Positions 46,101-54,343 of a DNA stretch of 64,000 bases are shown one piece after another. Both the position numbers and the translations under genes were made by a program. The notes under the pieces are model-generated. The model saw only the letters and a list, made by a program, of their open reading frames with translations. It did not search any database and was not told the DNA's origin. The stretch is from NCBI GenBank assembly GCA_026391355.1, contig JAPLDH010000050.1, positions 1 to 64,000 on the forward strand, written 5' to 3'. The stretch comes from Bacteroidota bacterium. Its GTDB lineage: Bacteria > Bacteroidota > Bacteroidia > Bacteroidales > FEN-979. Each line of letters starts with the position of its first letter. Within the stretch, counting starts at the first letter, position 1.

Positions 46101-46524
46101 ATACCCCCTGGAGAATCTGTCTGTTGGGTTCCATCAGTTCAGACTCATGGCCTGGGATTTCTATAATAATCCTTCAGAAGCTAAGGTTGGGTTTTTTGTG
46201 GTTGATCCGAATAATATGACTGTCAGGGGCTTACTGAATTTTCCAAACCCGTTTAAGGATGCAACGACTTTCAGGTTTTACCCGGTGAAGTTAACGGGTA
46301 GCATGAATGTCAATATCCAGGTCACTTCTATGGCCGGCATCGTTTTAAAAACAATTCAAAAAAATATCACAGGATATGAAAGCGGAGCTGTGGATATAAT
46401 ATGGGATGGTACCGGGGATAATGGTTCAAAACTCGGAAACGGAATTTATCTATATAAGTTGATAGTGAAAGGAGATAATGATTCTTTCATGCAAACGGTA
46501 CGAAAACTTGCCATTCTGAAATAG
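43120..46524 (+). CDS. PorU-like C25 peptidase with T9SS CTD, paralogue 2
   Basis: A 1134-residue secreted protein; the signal peptide ends near SRAG. It lacks the 150-residue prodomain-like region of paralogue 1 and begins straight with VLATGKWFRIAIHATGIHKI. The C25 domain has His 642 (VGHGGDDG) and Cys 676 (VATCEFS), at the same 34-residue spacing as in paralogue 1. The type-A CTD ends the protein. It starts 48 bp after paralogue 1 and is probably in the same operon. It could be a sortase with other cargo, or a cell-surface peptidase. Confidence 0.88.
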   Translation: MKHKSLIFFLLLCLYSRAGTPHKTVSVLATGKWFRIAIHATGIHKISYADFVSMGIDFTQVNDSAIRIFGNGSGMLPETNISQRVDDLREVCIRVVDGGDGKMNPGDYVLFYGEGPDKWSLDKTTYHYIHSKNLYSDSVYYYINMDTGKGKRVPVQNSADTIPNYYSVRFDDHVFHEIDQENLIKSGKSWFGEVFNETSDSYDFTYDFPYIDSISPIRIVTNVAAQSIIDSWFFLYVNNHLLDSIKVPFANYPDDPEDFARIAQKVSRIYNPHTPFTLNLIYQLPDPSAKGWLDNIEFNLSRNLHWAGPQMNFRDANSIGTGKITQFKMTGADPSVTIWDVTDPGNITEMKSHLSHDTMRFVIRTDSLKEFIAFDGSVYNTVHLAGQVDNQNLHALEPATLVIVTNPLFLQEANRLADFHRQHDKIPVVVAKTTEIYHEFSCGEQDPTAIRDFVKMLYDRGSGNADQPKYLLLFGDGSYDPKNRVPGNNNLIPTYQSLESVNTGFSYVTEDYYGIMGDFQGQNSNGTINLGIGRLPVSTLDQAIGLVDKIIHYTDVSDTILADWRNQISFIADDQEGNLFLQQTEQLTAVVENQYPVFNVEKIYLDAYPLISTPIGPRYPAVNEAITKAMEDGKLLINYVGHGGDDGLAEEKILSVSDIQNWNNQDKFPVFVVATCEFSHFDNPERLSAGEMVINKSNAGAIALFTTTRITAAPSNYPLDTSFFHNLVTPVGEPVRRMGDLIKISKNNNNNNPDIRNYVLLGDPALEMAFPENNVVTTQIGNLPVDSIADTVRGLSIINVKGEVRNPQGDKLSGFDGILFPRIFDKPTIYSTIGNKTGVQGSYPQPFHLQDNLLSSLKISVTHGEFEFSFIVPKDIALQFGKGKISYYAQNGVTDANGYSNDIVIGGRDPTIDPINSGPIIRLFMNDTTFVPGGITSPDPVCLAYLKDPDGINYTGLGIGHEIIAWLDEDQAHPIVLNDYFKTDMNSYQSGSLKYPLENLSVGFHQFRLMAWDFYNNPSEAKVGFFVVDPNNMTVRGLLNFPNPFKDATTFRFYPVKLTGSMNVNIQVTSMAGIVLKTIQKNITGYESGAVDIIWDGTGDNGSKLGNGIYLYKLIVKGDNDSFMQTVRKLAILK

Positions 46525-46622
46525 TCATTTTCTGTAGTCGCATAATCATGATGAGGTTGTCAATAATTTCGTATTCACCGGAATACCTGTCACCAGGACA
46601 AAATCAGTGTGTGAATATTTCA

Positions 46623-46630
46623 TATCTTTG
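46623..46630 (+). promoter_or_regulatory. Predicted -7 element before paralogue 3
   Basis: TATCTTTG fits TAnnTTTG and lies 20 bp before the ATG at 46650. The third paralogue may therefore also be transcribed on its own. Confidence 0.5.
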
Positions 46631-46649
46631 CAAATAGATAATCCAGCAA

Positions 46650-49600
46650 ATGAGATATTACCTTTCCCTTCTGTTTTTATTATTATTGGTTCTTCCATCA
46701 AGAGGAACCACCCACAAAAGCAGTTCTGTTCTTGCAACAGGCAAGTGGTATAAGATAGCCATCACACAAACGGGTATTCATAAAATCACTTATGATGATT
46801 TCGTAGCGATGGGATTTAACCTCACCCTGACCGGTGATTCAACCATCCGGATCTTTGGAAACGGAGGAGGAATGCTTCCGGAAGCAAACAATGGAAGAAG
46901 GAACGATGACCTGCGGGAAATTCCTGTGCAGGTGGTTGACCAGGGTGACGGGAAACTTGATCAGGGAGATTATGTTCTGTTTTATGGAGAAGCGCCGGAT
47001 ACCTGGACTTACGATTACAAAACCACCCATACATTTTCTCATAACAGGAATCTGTATGCTGATTCTACCTTTTATTACATAAATGCAGACCAGGTGACTG
47101 GTAAAAGGGTTGCTTTGCAAGCACCACCGGATACACTTCCCAACATTTTTTCAAAGTCATTCGACGAGCATGTCTTTCATGATCTTGACCAACGGAATCT
47201 TATAAAGTCGGGAAAGATATGGTATGGCGAGGCGTTTGACAATTCGGTGAAGTCCTATGATTTTTCATTTGATTTTCCATACATAGACCCGCTTTCTCAC
47301 CTGAGAGTTGTGACAAATGTTGCAGCCAGGGCTTCTGTTGTCAGTAAATTTATCCTTTCCAATAACACACGACTTTCTGATACCATTTATGTTGATTATA
47401 CAGATCCCCAGAATCTTCAGAGTTATGCCCAGACAAAGCAAAAAGTAACAACATTGTCTAATCCGGCTTCAAGCATCAACCTGAATCTTACCTATGACCT
47501 GCCCGTGAGTAATGCCCTCGGCTGGCTTAACTTCATTGAGCTTACCTGCAGGAGGAATATACATTGGAATTCGCCTCAGATGCAGTTCAGGGATGCCACA
47601 ACCATCGAGCACTACAATACAACAGAATTCTCCATGTCGGATGCAGGTACCAATGTAACAATATGGAATGTGACCGATCCGGGAAACATTGTGAAATTAT
47701 CGGGCACAATGATAAATGACACCTTGAAATTTATTATTAAGACAGATACACTGGTTGAGTTTGCCGCTTTCGACGGAAGCAGCTTTTTCCCTGTACATCT
47801 GTCAGGAAATATTGATAATCAGAACCTCCATGGCCTTACCCCTTCAACACTCGTGATTGTTACAAATCCCTTGTTTACTTTTCAAGCCAACCGGCTGGCT
47901 GATTTTCATCGGGGTAAAGGGAAGATCTCTGTGGATGTCGTTACCACTACCCAGGTTTACAATGAATTTTCTTCAGGGATAAAGGATCTGACTGCCATCA
48001 GGGACCTTATGAAAATGTTGTATGATCGCGGGTATCCTGATAATTCACCGAAATATTTACTTTTATTCGGGGATGGGTCCTATGATCCGAAGAACAGGAT
48101 ACCGGGTAATAATAATATGGTACCAACCTATGAATCGCTGGAATCACTGAACATAGTTCAGTCGTATGTTACAGAAGACTATTTTGGTATCATGGGGGAT
48201 AATGAAGGGTTGTATTCAAATGGATCAATCGAAATAGGGATCGGGCGATTCCCGGTGTCCGATACGGCCCAGGCAAAAGCCGTCGTGGACAAGATCATCC
48301 ATTATTCCTCACGGTCGGATACCATCCTGTCGGATTGGCGGAATACCATGACTTTCGTTGCCGATGACGAGAATAGCAACCTGCATATGCAGCAAGCCGA
48401 GCAACTTACTGAAATCGTCCTTTCTAAATACCCTGCCTTTAATGTCAGGAAGATATATCTCGATGCCTACCCGTTGGTTAAAACCCCTGCCGGTGAAAGG
48501 TTCCCCCAGGTGAATGGGGAGATCGATAAAGCGGTCGCCGATGGTTCCCTGATCATCAATTATACAGGACATGGCGGAGAAGACGGTTGGTCAGGTGAGA
48601 AAGTACTGACAGTAGGTGATATTGAAAGCTGGACGAACAAGGACAAGCTTCCTGTTTTTATCACTGCTACATGTGAATTCAGCCGTTTTGATAACCCGGA
48701 GCGTTTCTCGGCAGGAGAGATGGTGATTGATCATCCTGACGGAGGCGCTATAGCCCTTTATTCAACTACACGGCAGGCGATGGCGACTTCGAATTTTAAA
48801 CTGGATACAAGCTTTTTTAACCATCTGCTTCCGCCTGATGGTCAACCTTTGCTTACCATGGGAGACCTATTGCGTATCTCAAAAAATAACAACGAAAATA
48901 ATTACAATATCAGAAATTTTGTCCTGCTCGGCGACCCTGCACAGGAAATTGCATTTCCAAGGTACCGTGTGGTGACAACGGAGATCAATAATAAACCGGC
49001 CGGTTCGACTCCGGATACGACTTACGGATTAACGATCCTGAATGTGAAAGGAGAGATCCGGAATATCCAGGGGAGTAAGATTGACACGTTCAACGGGACG
49101 CTGTACTCCCGGATCCTTGATAAACCGGTTACTTACAAAACCCTTGGAAACAAACCAGGAGTCAACGGCAGCTATCCGCAAACTTTCAAGGTTCAGAACT
49201 CATTAATCGGTTATGAGAAAACTTCGGTAAAGAATGGAGGTTTCGAATTCTCATGTGTTATTCCAAGGGACATCGGACTCCAATTCGGACAGGGGAAGAT
49301 AAGCTATTATTGCCAGGATGGGACTACCGATGCAAACGGCTATACCGATGAAATTGTCGTCGGTGGTTGCGACACATCGATTAACATGTTGAATAAAGGC
49401 CCTGATATTCATCTGTATATGGATAATACAGGTTTCATTTCCGGAGGAAGAACCGAAAGTAATACTGTTTTTCTTGCGTTCCTTTCCGATACGAATGGGA
49501 TTAACTCAACAGGTCTTGGGATCGGGCATGAGATTACAGCCATACTTGATAACAACTCAACCAACCCCATAGTACTCAATGATTACTTTAGCATCGATAC

Positions 49601-50051
49601 AGATACCTATGAGAAAGGTTCTGTAAGCTATCCGTTGACCGGTCTTTCAACCGGGCTTCACAAAATTACCTTGAAAGCCTGGGACTTGTATAATAACTCA
49701 TCACAGGGAGAGATCTTGTTTTTTGTACTTAATCAGCCCGTGCTGTCCATGAACCAGGTAATTAACTTTCCGAATCCTTTCAGTAGTTTCACAACCTTTC
49801 AATTCAACCCATTACAAAACGCAGGAACCCTGAAAATGATCATCGAGATTATTTCTATAAACGGGCAAAAGATGAAAACTATCGAAAGCACTGTTTCTGA
49901 TTATGGAAGTGTACCTGTTTTTGTGCATTGGGATGGAAGGGGTGATAATGGTAATAAACTCCAAAATGGAATTTACCTGTACAAACTTATATTGAAGGGA
50001 GCGAATGGCACATTTACGCAGGCATCACAAAAACTTATGATCCTGAATTGA
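46650..50051 (+). CDS. PorU-like C25 peptidase with T9SS CTD, paralogue 3
   Basis: A 1133-residue secreted protein with signal peptide and no prodomain-like region. It is visibly closest to paralogue 2 (VLATGKWYKIAITQTGIHKI; FDNPERFSAGEMVI in both). His 641 (YTGHGGEDG) and Cys 675 (TATCEFS) are retained. A type-A CTD ends the protein (NPFSSFTTFQF, then LQNGIYLYKL). A TAnnTTTG element upstream may give it its own promoter. porV follows 97 bp downstream. Confidence 0.88.
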   Translation: MRYYLSLLFLLLLVLPSRGTTHKSSSVLATGKWYKIAITQTGIHKITYDDFVAMGFNLTLTGDSTIRIFGNGGGMLPEANNGRRNDDLREIPVQVVDQGDGKLDQGDYVLFYGEAPDTWTYDYKTTHTFSHNRNLYADSTFYYINADQVTGKRVALQAPPDTLPNIFSKSFDEHVFHDLDQRNLIKSGKIWYGEAFDNSVKSYDFSFDFPYIDPLSHLRVVTNVAARASVVSKFILSNNTRLSDTIYVDYTDPQNLQSYAQTKQKVTTLSNPASSINLNLTYDLPVSNALGWLNFIELTCRRNIHWNSPQMQFRDATTIEHYNTTEFSMSDAGTNVTIWNVTDPGNIVKLSGTMINDTLKFIIKTDTLVEFAAFDGSSFFPVHLSGNIDNQNLHGLTPSTLVIVTNPLFTFQANRLADFHRGKGKISVDVVTTTQVYNEFSSGIKDLTAIRDLMKMLYDRGYPDNSPKYLLLFGDGSYDPKNRIPGNNNMVPTYESLESLNIVQSYVTEDYFGIMGDNEGLYSNGSIEIGIGRFPVSDTAQAKAVVDKIIHYSSRSDTILSDWRNTMTFVADDENSNLHMQQAEQLTEIVLSKYPAFNVRKIYLDAYPLVKTPAGERFPQVNGEIDKAVADGSLIINYTGHGGEDGWSGEKVLTVGDIESWTNKDKLPVFITATCEFSRFDNPERFSAGEMVIDHPDGGAIALYSTTRQAMATSNFKLDTSFFNHLLPPDGQPLLTMGDLLRISKNNNENNYNIRNFVLLGDPAQEIAFPRYRVVTTEINNKPAGSTPDTTYGLTILNVKGEIRNIQGSKIDTFNGTLYSRILDKPVTYKTLGNKPGVNGSYPQTFKVQNSLIGYEKTSVKNGGFEFSCVIPRDIGLQFGQGKISYYCQDGTTDANGYTDEIVVGGCDTSINMLNKGPDIHLYMDNTGFISGGRTESNTVFLAFLSDTNGINSTGLGIGHEITAILDNNSTNPIVLNDYFSIDTDTYEKGSVSYPLTGLSTGLHKITLKAWDLYNNSSQGEILFFVLNQPVLSMNQVINFPNPFSSFTTFQFNPLQNAGTLKMIIEIISINGQKMKTIESTVSDYGSVPVFVHWDGRGDNGNKLQNGIYLYKLILKGANGTFTQASQKLMILN

Positions 50052-50147
50052 TTTTGATGCATTGCTCCAAATTTCTCCAAAACAGGCAATATGTGAAAAT
50101 AATCTTCGTTAATGTTTGAATGTTGTTTGACTAAAACTTATTTCAGA

Positions 50148-51338
50148 ATGCAAAAAATTAAGATTTACGTTTTTTTCCTGCTGATTTGTGTAAGTGTTAC
50201 TGAAAGAAGCTATGCACAGGGGACGGTAATAAGTGATAGAATGGTAATTACTACCGCAGTCCCGTTTTTATTGATTGCACCCGATGCACGCTCCGGAGGA
50301 ATGGGTGATGGTGGTGTTGCTTCTTCACCGGATGTATATTCAATGTTTTGGAATCCTGCAAAATATGCTTTTGTAGATAAACAATTTGGTGTAGGTATTG
50401 GTTATGTTCCATGGCTTCATGGTTTGGTAAATGATATCGGCTTGTCATCGGTGGCAGGTTTCTGGAAGATTGGGGATAAGCAGGCTGTTGCTGCCTCATT
50501 ACGTTTTTTCTCCATGGGAAGTGTGACCTTTACTGACGAAAACGGGAAGGAATTGGGGGATGTAAAACCCAATGAATGGGCAATTGATGCCACATATTCC
50601 AGGAAGTTTTCAAAAGAATTTTCAGGTGCTGTTGCCGGACGTTTCATTTATTCAAACCTGGTCCCGGTAAAACTTGGATCTCAGACTGAAAATACCCGTG
50701 CAGGTACCTCTGTAGCTGCTGACGTAGCATTATATTATCATCATGATATGGAAATATCAGGATTGACAGGAGCGTCAATAAACTTTGGTCTTGACATTTC
50801 CAATATAGGGGCAAAAATTTCATACAGCACCACCTCAACCAAGAGGGATTTCCTTCCCACGAACTTACGTCTGGGCCCATCATTTATCATGGACATTGAT
50901 GATTACAACCGACTTATGCTGGAAGTCGACTTGAACAAACTCCTCGTTCCAACTCCTCCCATCAGGCAGGGGGATACCCTCATCGTCAAAGGAATGGATA
51001 ACAACGTTCAGGTTGTTCAGGGCATGATCCAATCCTTTTATGATGCTCCCGGCGGATTCTCAGAAGAAATTGCAGAGATCAACATCGCTGCATCTGTTGA
51101 ATACTGGTACAATAAGTTATTTTCGATCCGTGCCGGCTATTTCAATGAATCGAACAGCAAGGGAGGACGGAAATTCTTTACCCTCGGTACCGGTATCCGT
51201 TACAATGTATTCGGACTCGACTTCTCATACCTGATCCCTGTGGCAAGTAACAATCCTCTTCAGAATACCATGCAGTTTACCCTGATATTCAACTTCGATC
51301 AGGCTTCAAAACAGGATAAGGAGAAAAGTACAAAGTAG
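50148..51338 (+). CDS. porV: T9SS outer-membrane protein PorV
   Basis: A 396-residue beta-barrel protein starting MQKIKIYVFFLLICV with a signal peptide ending near SYAQ. The ATG at 50148 is chosen over one 36 bp upstream because the signal peptide begins here. The family landmark is TTAVPFLLIAPDARSGGMGD followed by GVASSPDVYSMFWNPAK. PorV is a FadL-like shuttle that takes secreted cargo from the translocon to PorU. Neighbourhood with PorU is conserved across the phylum. Confidence 0.93.
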   Translation: MQKIKIYVFFLLICVSVTERSYAQGTVISDRMVITTAVPFLLIAPDARSGGMGDGGVASSPDVYSMFWNPAKYAFVDKQFGVGIGYVPWLHGLVNDIGLSSVAGFWKIGDKQAVAASLRFFSMGSVTFTDENGKELGDVKPNEWAIDATYSRKFSKEFSGAVAGRFIYSNLVPVKLGSQTENTRAGTSVAADVALYYHHDMEISGLTGASINFGLDISNIGAKISYSTTSTKRDFLPTNLRLGPSFIMDIDDYNRLMLEVDLNKLLVPTPPIRQGDTLIVKGMDNNVQVVQGMIQSFYDAPGGFSEEIAEINIAASVEYWYNKLFSIRAGYFNESNSKGGRKFFTLGTGIRYNVFGLDFSYLIPVASNNPLQNTMQFTLIFNFDQASKQDKEKSTK

Positions 51339-51340
51339 GG

Positions 51341-51480
51341 ATAGAGGGATAGAGGGACAAAGTTTGCAGTTCCCAGTTCCCAGTTTGCAGTTTGCAGTTT
51401 CCAGTTTGCAGTTCCCATGGACTTATGACTTACGACTTATGACTTACGACTTTTATCCTTCTTTCAACTCCCCAGTTCAC
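51341..51480. repeat. Word-like repeats (GTTTGCAGTTCCCA and ACTTACGACTT)
   Basis: Five or so copies of CAGTTTGCAGT/CAGTTCCCAGT, then ACTTATGACTTACGACTT words. The reverse complement of the first word recurs after ispF (52028-52052), so the two tracts flank ispF in inverted orientation. Confidence 0.75.
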
Positions 51481-51497
51481 CAATTCACTAGTTTATC

Positions 51498-51974
51498 ATG
51501 ATTCGTATCGGTTTTGGCTTCGACACCCATAAACTGGAATCCGGAAGGAATTTCTGGCTCGGAGGAATTTGCATTCCCCACGTCAAAGGCGCTGTGGGAC
51601 ATTCTGATGCTGATGTCCTGATCCATGCCATCTGTGATGCTTTGCTGGGGGCAGCCGGATTACGCGACATCGGATTTCACTTTCCAGATACTTCACCTGA
51701 ATTCAAAGGGATCGACAGCAAAATACTCCTCCACAGGACCCACGACCTGGTAAAATCCAAATCCTATGTAATTCAGAATATCGATTCAACAATTGTTCTA
51801 CAAAATCCTAAAATCAGCGCTTATATCCCTGAAATGATCGCTTCACTTTCTGCTGTATTGGAAACCGGGGCAGACCAGATCTCCATTAAGGCCAAAACCA
51901 GCGAAAAGCTTGGCTTCATAGGCCGGGAAGAGGGGGTATCGGTGTATGCTGTTGTCCTGCTTGAAAAGGCCTAG
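51498..51974 (+). CDS. ispF: 2-C-methyl-D-erythritol 2,4-cyclodiphosphate synthase
   Basis: A 158-residue protein of normal length. Metal ligands lie in RIGFGFDTHKL and GAVGHSDADV; RDIGFHFPDTSPEFKG and KTSEKLGFIGREEG are typical. It forms the cyclodiphosphate in the MEP isoprenoid pathway. It stands alone between two word-repeat tracts. Confidence 0.96.
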   Translation: MIRIGFGFDTHKLESGRNFWLGGICIPHVKGAVGHSDADVLIHAICDALLGAAGLRDIGFHFPDTSPEFKGIDSKILLHRTHDLVKSKSYVIQNIDSTIVLQNPKISAYIPEMIASLSAVLETGADQISIKAKTSEKLGFIGREEGVSVYAVVLLEKA

Positions 51975-52060
51975 GATAAATGGTCATTAAGTCATTGGTC
52001 ATTGGTCATTGGGTCATTAGGTCATCAGGAACTGCAAACTGGGAACTGCAAACATTGTCA
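51975..52060. repeat. Word-like repeats (GGTCATTGGTCATT and GGGAACTGCAAAC)
   Basis: Four to five GTCATT words, then AACTGCAAACTGGGAACTGC, which is the inverse of the words at 51364-51415. Confidence 0.7.
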
Positions 52061-52090
52061 CGCGTTACTTTTAAATATCTTAGAATTCCC

Positions 52091-52121
52091 TTTGTTATCT
52101 CAACCCTTTTTCTTAATTTTG
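52091..52121 (+). promoter_or_regulatory. Consensus promoter of the rpsF operon
   Basis: TTTG at 52091-52094, exactly 19 bp, then TAATTTTG at 52114-52121. This equals the TTTG-N19-TAnnTTTG Bacteroidota consensus. Start would be near 52128, leaving a leader of about 48 bases. Confidence 0.75.
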
Positions 52122-52175
52122 TCGTCCCATTTTTGGGATGATGTATAAATATATTAATAATTAAAAATCACACAG

Positions 52176-52529
52176 ATGTTGCGACAGTATGAAACCGTTT
52201 TCATTATGACTCCCGTTTTGTCTGATGAACAGATGAAGGAAACGGTAGACAGATACCAGAAGTATCTTGTCAGCAAGGGCGCTGAAATTGTTTACGAGGA
52301 CAATTGGGGTTTACGTAAGCTTACCTATCCGATCCAGAAAAAATCGACAGGCTTCTATCATTTGGTTGAATTTAAAGCCGAGCCGGAAATTATCAAAGAT
52401 TGGGAGATCATGTTTAAGAGGGATGAAAAAATCCTTCGTTTTCTCACCGTCGCTTTGGAAAAACACGCCATAACTTACAATGAGAAGAAGCGTAATAAAG
52501 CCAAAGCAGAGAAAGTAAAAGAAGAATAA
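52176..52529 (+). CDS. rpsF: 30S ribosomal protein S6
   Basis: A 117-residue S6 protein ([17 protein letters not shown] at the start; [16 protein letters not shown] in the middle). It binds 16S rRNA with S18 in the small subunit. First gene of rpsF-rpsR-rplI. Confidence 0.96.
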   Translation: MLRQYETVFIMTPVLSDEQMKETVDRYQKYLVSKGAEIVYEDNWGLRKLTYPIQKKSTGFYHLVEFKAEPEIIKDWEIMFKRDEKILRFLTVALEKHAITYNEKKRNKAKAEKVKEE

Positions 52530-52556
52530 CCCTGATTTTCAATTAAACAAAAAAAA

Positions 52557-52826
52557 ATGGCACAACAACAAGGAGAAATAAAGTATCTGACCCCGATCGC
52601 GGTAGATACCAAAAAGAAAAAATATTGCCGCTTCAAGAAAAGTGGTATTAAATACATCGACTATAAAGACGCTGACTTCCTGCTGAAATTTGTGAATGAG
52701 CAGGGGAAGATCCTTCCAAGAAGAATTACCGGTACTTCCACAAAATACCAGCGCAAAGTTTCACAGGCAGTTAAACGGGCACGACATCTTGCATTACTGC
52801 CCTATGTAGCAGATTTGTTAAAATAG
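52557..52826 (+). CDS. rpsR: 30S ribosomal protein S18
   Basis: An 89-residue S18 protein ([34 protein letters not shown] and RHLALLPYV). It partners S6. It lies 27 bp after rpsF. Confidence 0.96.
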   Translation: MAQQQGEIKYLTPIAVDTKKKKYCRFKKSGIKYIDYKDADFLLKFVNEQGKILPRRITGTSTKYQRKVSQAVKRARHLALLPYVADLLK

Positions 52827-52835
52827 GGAGAAACT

Positions 52836-53285
52836 ATGGAAATCATTTTAAAACAAGATGTTCCCAACCTGGGATACGCAAACGAAAAGATCAATGTCAA
52901 GCCGGGTTATGCACGTAATTTTCTGATCCCGAAAGGAATCGCAATTCTGGCTACAGAAACCAATAAAAAAATATTGGCAGAGAACCTGAAACAGAAGGCA
53001 CATAAGGAAGAAAAAGTAAGGACCCAAGCCGATGCACTTGCAAAACAACTGAAGAACATTACCGTAAAGATTGGCGCAAAAGCAGCAGAATCAGGAAAGA
53101 TCTTCGGTTCAGTAAATGCCATCCAGATCGCACAGGCTTTAAAAGACCAGTTCAACTTTGAGATCGACCGCAAAAGAATCCATGTCGACCATGAACATAT
53201 TAAAGAACTTGGTACCTATAAAGCAAAGATCAATCTCCACAAGGAGATTAACGTAGAGATCAACTTCGAGGTCTTTGGGGAATAA
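52836..53285 (+). CDS. rplI: 50S ribosomal protein L9
   Basis: A 149-residue L9 protein. It has the N-terminal domain (EIILKQDVPNLGYANE and GYARNFLIPKGIA), the long linking helix, and the C-terminal rRNA-binding domain (GKIFGSVNAIQIA). It lies 9 bp after rpsR with a GGGAG ribosome-binding site, unusual strength for this phylum. Confidence 0.96.
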   Translation: MEIILKQDVPNLGYANEKINVKPGYARNFLIPKGIAILATETNKKILAENLKQKAHKEEKVRTQADALAKQLKNITVKIGAKAAESGKIFGSVNAIQIAQALKDQFNFEIDRKRIHVDHEHIKELGTYKAKINLHKEINVEINFEVFGE

Positions 53286-53299
53286 CCGTTTTCAATCTC

Positions 53300-54106
53300 A
53301 TGCTTTCGAATGCTCAGGTTAAATTTATAACCTCACTGCAGGTTAAAAAATACCGTGAACTCCATAGCAGGTTCATTGCGGAAGGATCTAAGCTTGTGCT
53401 GGATTTCCTTGGAAGCGCTTATCATGTGGATACTATATATGCCATTCCTGAATGGATGCGGGAAAACCAGACTTTACTTGCTACCTTACAGCCAAACCTT
53501 CAGGAAGTTACACCATCAGAACTCAGCCGGATCACTGGACTTGCGACTTCAAGCCCTGTACTTGCAATCGTAAAGATCCCGGATATATCTGACAATACGG
53601 TAAATGTCAACAAAGGACTGACGCTCGTCCTTGATGATATCCGTGATCCCGGGAACCTGGGAACCATCATCCGCATTGCCGACTGGTTTGGGATCAGAAG
53701 GATTATCTGTTCTGAAACCACTGTCGATCTTTATAATCCGAAAGTTGTCCAGGGAACCATGGGGTCGATTGCCCGGGTTTCTGTCAAATATCTTCCACTG
53801 GTCTCTTTTCTCTCTTCTATTCCGGCGGATCTGCCCGTTTACGGCACATTCCTGAAGGGTGAAAATATATACAAATGCAACCTTCAACCCGATGCGATCG
53901 TCATTATCGGAAATGAATCGTACGGAATTTCTGATGACGTTGCCCTGTTCGTAACGCAACGGATATTCATCCCCGGAAATCATACACTTGATCCATCTTC
54001 CTCCTCCGCCGAATCACTGAATGCTGCGGTTGCGACTGCAATTGTTTGCTCCGAGTTCAGAAGAAATTTGCTTTCCCCACCCACCGGGAGGTTGACTAAT
54101 ATGTAA
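53300..54106 (+). CDS. SpoU/TrmH-family RNA 2'-O-methyltransferase
   Basis: A 268-residue protein. An N-terminal L30e-like substrate-binding domain (KYRELHSRFIAEGSKLV) is followed by the SPOUT domain with its three motifs: LDDIRDPGNLGTIIRIADWF, VIIGNESYGIS and IPGNHTLDPSSSSAESLNAA (SESLNAAVA type). It forms a trefoil knot and methylates ribose in rRNA or tRNA; the target cannot be told. It starts 14 bp after rplI, so it belongs to the ribosomal operon. Confidence 0.9.
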   Translation: MLSNAQVKFITSLQVKKYRELHSRFIAEGSKLVLDFLGSAYHVDTIYAIPEWMRENQTLLATLQPNLQEVTPSELSRITGLATSSPVLAIVKIPDISDNTVNVNKGLTLVLDDIRDPGNLGTIIRIADWFGIRRIICSETTVDLYNPKVVQGTMGSIARVSVKYLPLVSFLSSIPADLPVYGTFLKGENIYKCNLQPDAIVIIGNESYGISDDVALFVTQRIFIPGNHTLDPSSSSAESLNAAVATAIVCSEFRRNLLSPPTGRLTNM

Positions 54107-54122
54107 ACAAAAGATTTTTTCT

Positions 54123-54198
54123 CGCTGATTTTCGCAAATTTTGCACTGATTTACGGAAATTAAATTATCTGATAATCAATTATTTGCGAAAATCAGCG
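54123..54198. repeat. 17-bp inverted repeat with 42-bp loop
   Basis: CGCTGATTTTCGCAAAT at 54123-54139 and its exact reverse complement at 54182-54198. The AAATCAGCG/CATCTGCG words around it resemble a dispersed repeat found in many Bacteroidota genomes (from memory). It lies between the methyltransferase and the plug gene, so it could also act as a terminator-like hairpin, though no U-tract follows. Confidence 0.75.
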
Positions 54199-54317
54199 GA
54201 TCATCGGCGTTCATCTGCGAGACATAAAAGCAAACTTTTTAGTCGACCCCGTGAAGTTCAAATTAAGGTTTCATTCCCGAATTCGTCATTCCCTGATTCG
54301 TCAATACCTTAAATCCT

Positions 54318-54325
54318 TACTTTTG
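54318..54325 (+). promoter_or_regulatory. Predicted -7 element of the T9SS plug gene
   Basis: TACTTTTG fits TAnnTTTG and lies 18 bp before the GTG at 54344. It implies that in-frame codons upstream (from 54251) are not translated. Confidence 0.5.
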
Positions 54326-54343
54326 TTATGCCAATTTTTCCCC

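Noticed and set aside
52125-52138. TCCCA-TTTT-TGGGA hairpin near the rpsF start site as an S6:S18 autoregulatory element
   Set aside because: A short stem only; the conserved features of the known S6:S18 leader are not evident.
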